A stretch of DNA of 64,000 bases from CAZAQK01 sp964535825 (GTDB lineage: Bacteria > Pseudomonadota > Alphaproteobacteria > Rickettsiales > SXRF01). Both the position numbers and the translations under genes were made by a program. The stretch's first letter is position 1; each line of letters starts with the position of its first letter. The notes under the pieces are model-generated. The model saw nothing but the letters and a program-made list of their open reading frames with translations. It was not told the DNA's origin and did not search any database. Shown in pieces: positions 42,781-50,225 of this stretch. The DNA lies in NCBI GenBank assembly GCA_964535825.1, contig CAZHUC010000001.1:310001-374000 (forward strand), given 5' to 3'.

Positions 42781-43507
42781 GCGTTTCTTTCAGTGTTTGA
42801 ATCAGCCTTGCGCGGGCGGCAGGGAGCTTTTTCCCATGCGGCTCGGCCAGCCAATGTTCTAAGAAATAGCCGGAAAGCCGCAGTCCTGCAAGGATTTCTT
42901 CGTCCTTTTGAAGGGGGGTAATACTGCCGTGTAACAAGAAATCAGGCAGAGGCAGCAGCTTGTCTTTATAGGGCTCGCCTGCATCACGGCACACAGCCCG
43001 GCCGGATTTTGGGGATACATATATGAGGTCATCCGTGCGCCCAGTGGCAGCACATTCTGTGAGGTCCAGCCCGAAACCGCTCTCAGCCAATATCGCCAGT
43101 TCCAGTTTAGCATAATTTTCCTGCCAGTCATCGGCGTGCAGTAAGTGATGAAGGAATATGCGCAAATGTTTGTATAGCACGGGGTAGGGGTGGCGTTCCG
43201 GCATAGCGGTTTCGATCAATGTGCAGGCAGAGGTGAGGGCTGCAAGTTTCATGGCATCTTGCATCACCAGTGCGGCCACAGGCTCTACCATTTCTGCTTT
43301 TATCATGCCTATATGTTCAGCAAGCCGTGCCTGCCATGTGACGGTAAGGATATTGCCGGGCTGGTACAGGCCACGATTGGTTTTTGAGTGAGCGCCTTTG
43401 ACGACGCCGGCATACACACCGTGATGATGCGACAGCACGCGCACGACCACACTGCTTTCGCCGTGTTTACGCGCCGATAATACGGTTGCTTCGTCTGTCC
43501 ACTGCAC
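42749..43507 (-). CDS. recO: DNA repair protein RecO
   Basis: RecO anneals DNA and loads RecA with RecR. The 252-residue protein has the RecO N-terminal OB fold (MQWTDEATVLSARKHGESSVVVRVL, residues 1-25 by position) with the conserved GESS/VVRVL and HHGVYAGVVKGA. A C-terminal helical/zinc region includes TECAATGRTDDLIYVSPKSG and GRAVCRDAG, in which only part of the zinc cysteines remain. It is upstream of parC on the same strand, overlapping it by 32 bases, so they share a transcript. A heat-shock promoter for hsp20 lies directly upstream on the other strand. Confidence 0.93.
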   Translation of the reverse strand: MQWTDEATVLSARKHGESSVVVRVLSHHHGVYAGVVKGAHSKTNRGLYQPGNILTVTWQARLAEHIGMIKAEMVEPVAALVMQDAMKLAALTSACTLIETAMPERHPYPVLYKHLRIFLHHLLHADDWQENYAKLELAILAESGFGLDLTECAATGRTDDLIYVSPKSGRAVCRDAGEPYKDKLLPLPDFLLHGSITPLQKDEEILAGLRLSGYFLEHWLAEPHGKKLPAARARLIQTLKETHGKRLEYQDQ

Positions 43508-43509
43508 CT

Positions 43510-43537
43510 CTTGAAATCCCCGGAATCATACCCATAT
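43510..43537 (+). promoter_or_regulatory. Sigma-32 (RpoH)-type heat-shock promoter of hsp20
   Basis: CTTGAAA at 43510-43516 and CCCATAT at 43531-43537, separated by 14 bases, closely match the RpoH consensus (CTTGAAA-N-CCCCATnT). The promoter lies about 67 bases before hsp20. Its -35 box is immediately next to the start of recO on the opposite strand. Confidence 0.82.
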
Positions 43538-43544
43538 CTATTAG

Positions 43545-43598
43545 TATCAAGCGCCATAATGGGCTTGATATTTCAACAACTTGCTTATTAAAGGAGTT
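43545..43598 (+). promoter_or_regulatory. ROSE-like RNA thermometer in the hsp20 leader
   Basis: The leader folds into two hairpins. Hairpin I pairs TATCAAGC (43545-43552) with GCTTGATA (43563-43570). Hairpin II pairs AACTT-G-CTT (43578-43586) with AAGGAGTT (43591-43598), covering the Shine-Dalgarno site AAGGAG and leaving G43583 bulged in a TTGCT box. A U(U/C)GCU box paired to AGGA with a bulged G is the hallmark of ROSE elements, which open at high temperature. Confidence 0.7.
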
Positions 43599-43603
43599 AT
43601 ACT

Positions 43604-44062
43604 ATGCACGCTTATGATTTGTCACCATTATTCCGTTCGACCGTTGGGTTCGACCATCTGTCCCGTATGATCGATACGGCATTTAAGGCCGATGAACGGA
43701 CACCTAGCTACCCGCCATACAACATCGCAAAACTGAGCGATGATGAATATGAGATCACCATGGCAGTGGCTGGCTTCAAACAATCAGAGCTTAATGTGGT
43801 TGCGCAGCAGAATATGCTGGTGATCAGTGGTAACACGACAGAGAAGGAAGAAAAAGAAGCAAAGAACTACCTTCACAAAGGTATCGCCACCCGCAGCTTC
43901 GAGCGCAAATTCTCTCTGGCAGATCATGTAAAAGTGATCGATGCCGGTCTGGAGAATGGCCTGCTTACCTTAAGGCTTCAGCGGGAAATTCCCGAAGAAA
44001 GCAAACCCAAGGTAATTACCATCAACAGTGGTAATTTACTGGAAGGTAAATCGAAGAAGTAA
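43604..44062 (+). CDS. hsp20: Small heat-shock protein Hsp20/IbpA family
   Basis: 152-residue chaperone that holds unfolding proteins. The alpha-crystallin domain spans about residues 35-135: PPYNIAKLSDDEYEITMAVAGF at its start, the ARSFERKFSLADHVKV-type segment (here RSFERKFSLADHVKVIDA), then GLLTLRLQ. A C-terminal I-x-I-like tail (KVITI) is present. RBS AAGGAG is part of the ROSE-like hairpin. Promoter, leader thermometer and terminator make a self-contained heat-shock transcription unit. Confidence 0.95.
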   Translation: MHAYDLSPLFRSTVGFDHLSRMIDTAFKADERTPSYPPYNIAKLSDDEYEITMAVAGFKQSELNVVAQQNMLVISGNTTEKEEKEAKNYLHKGIATRSFERKFSLADHVKVIDAGLENGLLTLRLQREIPEESKPKVITINSGNLLEGKSKK

Positions 44063-44080
44063 TTTTAAGTCCCCCTGTGA

Positions 44081-44107
44081 GAGCCTCCGAAAGGAGGCTC
44101 TTTTTTT
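44081..44107 (+). terminator. Rho-independent terminator after hsp20
   Basis: Stem GAGCCTCC/GGAGGCTC (44081-44088 and 44093-44100) with a GAAA tetraloop and a seven-base T-run. The convergent gene ends at 44106, inside the T-run. Confidence 0.93.
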
Positions 44108-44420
44108 ATCGGTAACAGATACAGATACCTTCGTAGGGCTGGGATAGTTCAATACCAAGTTCGCCTCTGGCTGGCCATACCACACAATATGCCTTTGGGT
44201 AAAACTGGCGGATGTGCTCCTGTATGGCCTCGCATTGTTTGCTTACATAGCCATGACACCACCGGCTGCCACACCATGTGCGGATGTCGTTGACGTACCA
44301 GGTGCTGTCCATAGTGACGTGATTGGCTGGAAAACGTATCTGAGCGTTGGTAACGCCAGGAAACAATAATAATGCGAATGTAATTGCAACTTTAGTGTAA
44401 TTCATGACTCCCCATTTCAT
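44106..44420 (-). CDS. Small secreted cysteine-rich protein of unknown function (104 aa)
   Basis: 104 residues with a signal peptide (about 1-26, ending NAQ) and an exported domain with six cysteines (in WCGSRWCHGY, KQCEA, AYCVVWP and EGICICYR) that may form disulphides. A second ATG at 44405 gives a tighter signal peptide, but no good ribosome binding site separates the options. No known family was recognised. It lies 3 bases after the Tat-signal protein on the same strand and terminates against the hsp20 terminator. Confidence 0.6.
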   Translation of the reverse strand: MKWGVMNYTKVAITFALLLFPGVTNAQIRFPANHVTMDSTWYVNDIRTWCGSRWCHGYVSKQCEAIQEHIRQFYPKAYCVVWPARGELGIELSQPYEGICICYR

Positions 44421-44423
44421 AAA

Positions 44424-45191
44424 TTATTTATTCCAGTGAGCGTACCAGGCTTTTTCGTCATTGATACGTTCTTCTTCCATACGGCGTTGCCAGCTGGTGT
44501 CATCAGTGGCTTCTTTCCCGTTACGTTCAATATGTTCTCTAATCGCTCTGCTCACTGGCTTAATCACTTGTTCCAGCGGCGTCATATCTGCATTTCCTAG
44601 TGTTCTGAAATTGCCTGCGAGTTGCCTGGCAACTGTACCAGAGGCATTCGTAAAAATTTGTGACAGAAGCGGGTTATTAGTCAAAGGCAGTCTGCCAGCG
44701 TTATTTAATTTTGCTAATTCACCTGAGTGCTGGTCAAGTATGTGAAGCAGATCCGCACAGCCTCCTGCCTCCAGTGCAACGGCTTTTTCAAATGATTGTG
44801 TTTTTACGCCCGGGAAAAAATGTAAGTGATAAAATGCACCATCTGGCAATGATATATGGCTGCAATATCCAATATTACGCCAGCTTTCATCCAGTAATTT
44901 TGTGACCTCAACAAGCCACGCGTCATTATCCTGAGCTGCTCCAAGCACCGAGCCAATCCCAAATGTCTGGTTCAGTGCGGTCAATGCACTGGGAGGCGCG
45001 CCGGCCAAGCTTGCTGCTACTGCACCTGTCGTTTGTAAAAATTTACGACGGCTTACACCTTTTGCAGCAGGTGCTGGCTGGGAGGCGGTGTGTGGTACGG
45101 CATCATCTTGCTCAGGATCACGCCTGAAGAGGCCGCTGAAAAATCTGCGCCTTTCTGGATTGACTATTTTATCTGGTTCACCTGAGCTCAT
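44424..45191 (-). CDS. Tat-exported protein of unknown function (255 aa)
   Basis: 255 residues. A twin-arginine motif with a hydrophobic core, SRRKFLQTTGAVAASLAGAP, begins at about residue 47. It is preceded by an unusual polar extension that itself holds an Arg cluster (NPERRRFFSGLF). A helix-rich domain follows (DAWLVEVTKLLDESW, ALEAGGCADLLHILDQHS). No catalytic motif was recognised. It is followed by the cysteine-rich secreted gene, and the two probably form one unit. The Tat path suggests export of a folded, possibly cofactor-bearing protein. Confidence 0.6.
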   Translation of the reverse strand: MSSGEPDKIVNPERRRFFSGLFRRDPEQDDAVPHTASQPAPAAKGVSRRKFLQTTGAVAASLAGAPPSALTALNQTFGIGSVLGAAQDNDAWLVEVTKLLDESWRNIGYCSHISLPDGAFYHLHFFPGVKTQSFEKAVALEAGGCADLLHILDQHSGELAKLNNAGRLPLTNNPLLSQIFTNASGTVARQLAGNFRTLGNADMTPLEQVIKPVSRAIREHIERNGKEATDDTSWQRRMEEERINDEKAWYAHWNK

Positions 45192-45315
45192 AAGCTGATG
45201 CTATCAGCTATAACAGCCGCTTAGGATGAAGAATTTGTTACAAATAATGAGCACTATTTGCTTGCTAATGAGAATGACTTGCAATAAACAAGGCTATGGA
45301 ATTTATGGAGAATAT

Positions 45316-46539
45316 ATGAAGAAGGCGATATCAATTGCATTTGTGTTAGCTCTTGTACCACTTGCGGTAATGGCACTGACGCCGTCTAAAAACGCCTATG
45401 TGCAGACCAATTTCGTAGCGAATAAGCCGGAATATAAAGGTCATATCGTTGAGAAAGATTTTATCAATGCGTGGGGTGTTGCGATTCGTCCGGCAGGTGC
45501 TGGCGGGCATTTCTGGGTCACGGCTAAAGATGTAAGTTACCAGTATGTGGGTGATATAAAGGGCGCGACCGATGAAGCGATGCGCTCACTACATACCAAC
45601 AATACGGAATACGTTAAATTGCCTGTAGGTGGTGCGGATAATTTTGCCACCGGCGTGATCTTCGTAGATAGCAAAGAGAATTTTATCATCACGCAAAAAG
45701 TCAAAGACGCTGAGCCGATCACCGCGGCGGCCAAGTTCATGTTCGCTAGTGACGGCGGTATCATCTCCGCATGGACCGAGCGCAAAAAGGAAGATGGTTC
45801 GTTTGACAGGCCAACTGAAGCCATCACCGTGATCGATGAATCAAAGCATGGCGTACAGTTCTTTGGTCTGGCTATCAGTAGTGATTATACAAAGATATAC
45901 GCGGCTGACTTTGGTGTAAGCCCTCAGATCCGTGCGTATGATGGCAAATTCAAGCCACTGAACATCGCATTCGATATGCCATTTGATGACAACAAGAATG
46001 GCAAAGTAGATGCTGGTGAATACGCACCGTTCAACGTGCAGGTGCTTGCCACACCCGATGGACATAGCCGTGTGTTCGTAGCCTATGCAAAAACACAAGC
46101 CTGCCCGGATGAAGAAGTAAAAAAAGGCACATGTAAGGCTGGCGAGCTATTCGTAGGTGAGGAAGATACCAGCAAGGCTGGTTTGGGTCGCGTGGCTGAA
46201 TTCAGTCAGGATGGCAAGCTGATTGCTGTCTGGGAAGATGGCGGCAAACTTTCTGCCCCGTGGGGCTTTGCCTATGCGCCAGATAATTTTGGGGCACTCT
46301 CCCTGACATTGCTGGTTACCAATTTTGGTGATGGCACAATTGCGGCCTTTGATGCCAAGACGCGTAAATTCATAGATGTAATGCGTGATAAGAGTGGGAA
46401 AGCTATCGTGATCGATAAAATATGGGGCATCACATTCGGAAATGGTGTAAGCCTTGGTGATACCAACGCACTATATTTCGCTGCCGGCCCTAAAGATGAA
46501 ACTGAAGGAGTATTTGGCAGCCTAAGGCTTGCTCAATAA
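45316..46539 (+). CDS. Exported beta-propeller-like protein of the TIGR03118 family
   Basis: The frame is open from 45226, but the ATG at 45316 is preferred, with GGAG 5 bases upstream and a good signal peptide (MKKAISIAFVLALVPLAVMA). The mature part starts TNFVANKP and has the family pattern FINAWGVAIRPAGAGGHFWVT, GVQFFGLAISSDYTKIYAADF and APWGFAYAPDNFGALSLTLL. These are typical of the TIGR03118 uncharacterised NHL/propeller-like proteins. A stretch at about residue 224 of the mature count (DDNKNGKVDAGE) matches an EF-hand-like calcium loop. Length is about 407 aa. The next gene starts inside its stop codon region (TAATG). Function unknown. Confidence 0.78.
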   Translation: MKKAISIAFVLALVPLAVMALTPSKNAYVQTNFVANKPEYKGHIVEKDFINAWGVAIRPAGAGGHFWVTAKDVSYQYVGDIKGATDEAMRSLHTNNTEYVKLPVGGADNFATGVIFVDSKENFIITQKVKDAEPITAAAKFMFASDGGIISAWTERKKEDGSFDRPTEAITVIDESKHGVQFFGLAISSDYTKIYAADFGVSPQIRAYDGKFKPLNIAFDMPFDDNKNGKVDAGEYAPFNVQVLATPDGHSRVFVAYAKTQACPDEEVKKGTCKAGELFVGEEDTSKAGLGRVAEFSQDGKLIAVWEDGGKLSAPWGFAYAPDNFGALSLTLLVTNFGDGTIAAFDAKTRKFIDVMRDKSGKAIVIDKIWGITFGNGVSLGDTNALYFAAGPKDETEGVFGSLRLAQ

Positions 46540-46952
46540 TGCACCCATTCCATTTGGCCATTGCCGTACATGATCTGGAAACCGCCCGAAAATTCTACGG
46601 CGAGTTGCTCAATTGCAGGCAGGGCAGGGAAGCGAAAAAATGGATCGATTATGATTTCTTTGGTCACCAGCTGTCGGTACATCTGAAACCGGAAGAAACC
46701 ACGCACGTTAAGGCCAATGATGTGGACGGCAAGCAAGTGCCAGTGCGGCATTTTGGCATTATCCTGCCTTGGAATGAATGGCATGCTCTGGCTGATAAGC
46801 TCAAGGCAGTGCACACGAAGTTCGTTATCGAACCGTATATTCGTTTTAAAGGTGAGGTGGGTGAGCAGGCCACCATGTTCTTCTTAGATCCAAGTGGCAA
46901 TGCGCTGGAGTTCAAATCATTTAAGGATATGGGGCAGGTATTCGCCAGCTAG
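46539..46952 (+). CDS. VOC-superfamily (glyoxalase/dioxygenase-like) protein
   Basis: 137-residue two-module VOC-fold protein. The metal ligands fit His5 in PFHLAIAVHD, a His in the middle (RHFGIIL) and Glu near the C-terminus in FLDPSGNALEFKSF. The conserved DPSGNALEFK run is a VOC hallmark. The substrate (methylglyoxal, an antibiotic or a catechol) cannot be deduced. The start overlaps the stop of the TIGR03118-like gene by one base, indicating coupling. The last 4 bases overlap the convergent 258-aa gene. Confidence 0.88.
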   Translation: MHPFHLAIAVHDLETARKFYGELLNCRQGREAKKWIDYDFFGHQLSVHLKPEETTHVKANDVDGKQVPVRHFGIILPWNEWHALADKLKAVHTKFVIEPYIRFKGEVGEQATMFFLDPSGNALEFKSFKDMGQVFAS

Positions 46953-47725
46953 CGCGCGGGCTGCAAGTTATTCGTGCTGTTGTTCAGTTTCGATACATGC
47001 GAAGTATTCGTGTCATCATCCAGAGATTTTTCATTGAGTTTTGGCGCAAGATATTTTTTACTGATCCAACTATCGAAGGATTTCATCTGGTCAGGAAAAG
47101 CAAAGCGCACAGCAAGGCCTAATGTTGTGGTTACGCTGGTGCTTAATGCTTTGCCAAGGAAAATAACACCGGTTGGTGACGGATTATGTACCAGTAGTTT
47201 TTGTGCCAGCAGGTTGCCGACCATGCCTGTGGAAGCGATGATGCCGGAGCGCACAAAATTACGCTCCTGGAATATTTTCCATTCTTCCATGCGTTTTTCA
47301 TAACCCGGCGTGCCTTTTTCATCAAAAAAGACATTATGGGCTACCGAGGTGAACAGCGGATCGATAACCTTGCGTGCCGAACGCGTAAAACGGTGCAGTG
47401 TCTCAGGGGCAAGAGATTCCGCCAGCAGCAGCGTGCCGGCACCCGTAAGGTCGCCCACCAGTTCACCGGTCAGGTTCTGTACATATGTACCGTAGCGCTC
47501 ATGTACCGGCGCGTCTTTTGCATATTTCTGGTAATATTTTTTCTGTACCAGCAGGCCGATGCTGGGCTCATAGATATTGGCAAGAATGCTGAATGCGCCG
47601 CTTTGCAGAGCATAGGCCATGGTTTCGCCACGCACATGCGACGAGACGGTGTTGGAATTATGCGAATCATCCGTCTTCTCTTCCATACAACCAATGTAAC
47701 TCACTAATAGTTTTTTGTAAACCAT
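46949..47725 (-). CDS. Predicted membrane protein of unknown function (258 aa)
   Basis: 258 residues without a standard signal peptide. Residues 40-60 and 160-215 carry hydrophobic stretches (GAFSILANIY, SGIIASTGMVGNLLAQKLLV, STSVTTTLGLAVRFAF) that could be two to four membrane helices. The C-terminus is polar. No motif was recognised. An internal ATG at 47686 is an alternative start. It converges on the VOC gene and diverges from arsR 153 bases away. Function unknown. Confidence 0.55.
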   Translation of the reverse strand: MVYKKLLVSYIGCMEEKTDDSHNSNTVSSHVRGETMAYALQSGAFSILANIYEPSIGLLVQKKYYQKYAKDAPVHERYGTYVQNLTGELVGDLTGAGTLLLAESLAPETLHRFTRSARKVIDPLFTSVAHNVFFDEKGTPGYEKRMEEWKIFQERNFVRSGIIASTGMVGNLLAQKLLVHNPSPTGVIFLGKALSTSVTTTLGLAVRFAFPDQMKSFDSWISKKYLAPKLNEKSLDDDTNTSHVSKLNNSTNNLQPAR

Positions 47726-47814
47726 ACCTGCTTAGGATGGAGGCGTCCTAATTCATTGACAATACACAATAATTTAATGAATTATTTGTGACAGGTGGGG
47801 ATGGAATGGGCAAC

Positions 47815-47859
47815 TTGACTTTGTACTTGCCATTCGCTTATACTTAACCTATAAGTTAA
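47815..47859 (+). promoter_or_regulatory. arsR promoter with overlapping palindromic operator
   Basis: TTGACT (47815-47820) and TATACT (47839-47844) are separated by 18 bases. The palindrome TTAACCTA-TAAGTTAA (47844-47859, one mismatch) begins in the -10 box. This is a good position for autorepression by the ArsR-type regulator encoded 20 bases downstream. Confidence 0.6.
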
Positions 47860-47878
47860 TTAACAAGAAGGTATAGTA

Positions 47879-48244
47879 ATGCAAGATCATTTAAGCCAGA
47901 CATTCGCCGCACTCGCAGACCCCACACGCAGGGCCATGCTGGCCCGCCTTTCATTGGGCGAGGCCAACGTGTCAGACCTCGCAAAACCTTTTTTAAGAGA
48001 GATGAGCCTGCCCGCCGTCACCAAACATATCAAGGTGCTGGAATCGGCAGGTTTCATCACCAAAGGACGCGACGCACAGTGGCGGCCATGCAAGCTGAAT
48101 GCCGAGGCATTCAAGGATGTGGCGGACTGGGTGGATGAATACCGCGCGCACTGGGAAGCCAGTTTTGACCGACTGGATGAATATCTAAAAACCGTAACTA
48201 CTAAAAAGAGATCGAAAGGAAAGAAAAATGCCCGCAAAAAATAG
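47879..48244 (+). CDS. ArsR-family winged-helix repressor
   Basis: 121-residue winged-helix regulator with the ArsR pattern: QTFAALADPTRRAMLARLSLGEANVSDLA, then the recognition helix region SLPAVTKHIKVLESAGFI and the wing GRDAQWRPCKLNAEAF. The metal-binding cysteine box CVC of ArsR/SmtB is absent, so it is not a classical metal sensor. It more likely responds to a small molecule or acts constitutively. It overlaps the following SRPBCC gene by 17 bases; the pair ArsR-SRPBCC is widespread. A palindromic operator candidate lies in its promoter. Confidence 0.9.
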   Translation: MQDHLSQTFAALADPTRRAMLARLSLGEANVSDLAKPFLREMSLPAVTKHIKVLESAGFITKGRDAQWRPCKLNAEAFKDVADWVDEYRAHWEASFDRLDEYLKTVTTKKRSKGKKNARKK

Positions 48245-49196
48245 ATCGAACGAATTAAAGATACTCCGCGAATTCAACGCACCGGTGGTTGCCGTGTGGG
48301 ACGCATGGTCAGACCAGCAGCAGGTGGCGCAGTGGTGGGGGCCGCGTGGCTTCTCGCTTACCACCCATAGCAAAAGCCTGAAACCGGGCGGTATCTGGCA
48401 TTACACCATGCATGGGCCAGACGGCACGGATTACGAGAACAAAACGCTCTACCTCGAAGTGGTGAAGCATGAAAAGCTCGTTTACGATCACGGCGGCAAT
48501 GACGAACGCGCGCCGCTTTTCCGCGTAACGGTGCTGTTCTCTGAAAAGAAAGGCAAAACATTCATGGATATGACCATGACGCTGCCGACACCGGAAGCAG
48601 CCGAGGAAACCCGCCAGTTCATTAAGAAAGCCGGCGGCGATTCCACCTGGGACAGGCTTACGGAATATCTGGAGAAGGCATTTACGGGTAAGGAGAAGTT
48701 CGTCATCAATCGCAGTTTCGATGCGCCGATCGAGGTGATGTATGACATGTGGAGCGACCCCAAGCACATGGCGCAGTGGACACCGCCCACGGGCTTCACC
48801 ATGAAATTCATCAAGGCCGATGTAAAGCCCGGCGGCGGCAGCTTCTATGTGATGGAAGGCAGCTGCATCAAGATGTATGGCCGTGCGTCATATATTGAAA
48901 TGAAACGGCCGGATCATATCATCTACACCCAGCAATTCTGCGATGAGCATGAGAATCTAAGCCGTCACCCGCTGGCGCCGACATGGCCGGCCACCATGCT
49001 CACGCATGTGCAGTTCACGGCAGAAGGTGCGGATCGCACGCGTGTGACCGTGACGTGGGAAGTGCACGGCGAGCACACCTCAGAAGAGATGGCGACCTTC
49101 ATCGCAGGCCGTCGCGGCATGACAGGTGGCTGGACCGGCTCGTTCAACAAGCTGGAGGATTATATCGCCGCACAACAAGGCGTGCGCGCAGCGTAA
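48228..49196 (+). CDS. Tandem SRPBCC/AHSA1-domain protein
   Basis: 322 residues made of two START-like/AHSA1 domains (about 8-150 and 152-315). Each begins with the typical pattern of this family: LREFNAPVVAVWDAWSD...QWWGP in the first, and INRSFDAPIEVMYDMWSD...QWTPP in the second. Most homologues have a single domain of about 150 residues; this is a fusion or duplication. Such domains bind hydrophobic ligands or assist folding; the substrate is unknown. It overlaps arsR by 17 bases and is followed by a terminator. Confidence 0.88.
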   Translation: MPAKNRSNELKILREFNAPVVAVWDAWSDQQQVAQWWGPRGFSLTTHSKSLKPGGIWHYTMHGPDGTDYENKTLYLEVVKHEKLVYDHGGNDERAPLFRVTVLFSEKKGKTFMDMTMTLPTPEAAEETRQFIKKAGGDSTWDRLTEYLEKAFTGKEKFVINRSFDAPIEVMYDMWSDPKHMAQWTPPTGFTMKFIKADVKPGGGSFYVMEGSCIKMYGRASYIEMKRPDHIIYTQQFCDEHENLSRHPLAPTWPATMLTHVQFTAEGADRTRVTVTWEVHGEHTSEEMATFIAGRRGMTGGWTGSFNKLEDYIAAQQGVRAA

Positions 49197-49220
49197 ACCA
49201 AGCGTGTATGACGAAAAGAA

Positions 49221-49247
49221 AAAGCCCCGCAAGGGGCTTTTTTTTAG
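49221..49247 (+). terminator. Rho-independent terminator after the SRPBCC gene
   Basis: Stem AAAGCCCC/GGGGCTTT (49221-49228 and 49233-49240) with a GCAA tetraloop and a T-run. It closes the ArsR-SRPBCC operon. Confidence 0.92.
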
Positions 49248-49315
49248 TATATAATTTATTTAACTATAATTTGTTCTAAAGATTTATAGAAAGACTGAAG
49301 GTATAGCGAGAATAA

Positions 49316-50002
49316 ATGAGTCAGATTTACACTGCGGCCATGAATGCAAGTAATTGTAACGAGTTGCTTGATTACCTTGATGATTATTTTACTGCAAAGA
49401 AGTGTATACTAACTTCTGAGCATCATCGAACATTTGAAGAGATAAAAAAGAGAGTAAAGCGTTTTGAGCGGCTTTTTAGCGATTTAATGCTTCTAAATAA
49501 TAATTTCTTAAATAAAACTGTGAAATGTAATTTTTCCCAAGATAATGACACATTGTCAGTGAGTCTTGGTGCAAGCATTATAACTCTAAAATTTAAGCGT
49601 GCGCACCCAGATACGCCTACTCAGATTCCTTCTAGTACAGAGTTTGTAGATTATAATGCAACTAATGAAGAGAAAGATATTGAGGTAGCAAAAATAAAAA
49701 GTGATTTGGAAGATAAAATAGAAATATTTTATTATAATGCCAATAAAATAATCAAACTATTTGAAAGCCTGCCGGATGTTAAAAATTTAAAATACGGTGG
49801 AATCGAGTGTGTCAGAAATAATCTTATTGAGCACACGAAAGGTATACACATTTACTCCTTTCGCTTTAGTGATAGTGGGCCGATAGTTAATCCAATAAAA
49901 TCTGCAAATAATGCCGTTCATAACGACAGAGGCTTATTGCACAATGCTCAAGAACTAATGGATGGTTTATTATCTGAATTAAAACGCGTGTTAGTCAGTT
50001 GA
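49316..50002 (+). CDS. AT-rich protein of unknown function next to tRNA-Ser (228 aa)
   Basis: 228 residues with strikingly AT-rich codon use (about a third G+C by eye, against roughly half in its neighbours), which suggests horizontal acquisition. The product is soluble and mostly helical (FEEIKKRVKRFERLFSDLML, IKSDLEDKIEIFYYNANKII) and ends SELKRVLVS. No motif was recognised. The protein may be a single-gene cargo, for example a toxin/immunity or defence component, but nothing in the sequence shows this. It lies directly before a tRNA-Ser 3'-end duplication and its terminator. Confidence 0.65.
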   Translation: MSQIYTAAMNASNCNELLDYLDDYFTAKKCILTSEHHRTFEEIKKRVKRFERLFSDLMLLNNNFLNKTVKCNFSQDNDTLSVSLGASIITLKFKRAHPDTPTQIPSSTEFVDYNATNEEKDIEVAKIKSDLEDKIEIFYYNANKIIKLFESLPDVKNLKYGGIECVRNNLIEHTKGIHIYSFRFSDSGPIVNPIKSANNAVHNDRGLLHNAQELMDGLLSELKRVLVS

Positions 50003-50034
50003 GTGAGTAGCTTCTGTATAGTGTGCCATCTACT

Positions 50035-50062
50035 AAAAAAGCCGCCACAAGGCGGCTGTTTT
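50035..50062 (-). terminator. Terminator hairpin beside the tRNA-Ser fragment
   Basis: Stem AGCCGCC/GGCGGCT (50040-50046 and 50051-50057) with an ACAA loop. On the minus strand it is followed by a U-run. It lies just downstream of the duplicated tRNA-Ser 3' end, in the same relative position as the terminator of the intact tRNA gene. Confidence 0.8.
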
Positions 50063-50083
50063 TGATGGCGGAGACGAGAGGAT
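50063..50083 (-). repeat. Duplicated 3' end of tRNA-Ser (possible integration scar)
   Basis: A 21-base segment identical to 50223-50243, which covers the discriminator, CCA and acceptor/T-stem 3' part of tRNA-Ser on the minus strand. The two copies are 160 bases apart, and each is followed by its own terminator. Such an end duplication is typical of site-specific integration at a tRNA gene. Sequence resembling the rest of a T-arm (TCGAACCC at 50152-50159) resumes after a 68-base insert (50084-50151) that contains the inverted repeat CAATTTC/GAAATTG. Confidence 0.75.
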
Positions 50084-50190
50084 GTACTCGCTGCGCCTAT
50101 GGCTTGCTGCGTTGCAATTTCTTAAAGCTCGCAGGCTCGTTAACGAAATTGTCGAACCCAGGGGTTCTCATCCAGCCTTTCCATTATCAT

Positions 50191-50221
50191 AAAAAAAACC
50201 GGCTCAAGGCCGGTTGTTTTT
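50191..50221 (-). terminator. Terminator of tRNA-Ser
   Basis: Stem AACCGGC/GCCGGTT (50197-50203 and 50209-50215) with a TCAAG loop. On the minus strand it ends in a U-run right after the tRNA-Ser 3' end. Confidence 0.85.
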
Positions 50222-50225
50222 ATGA

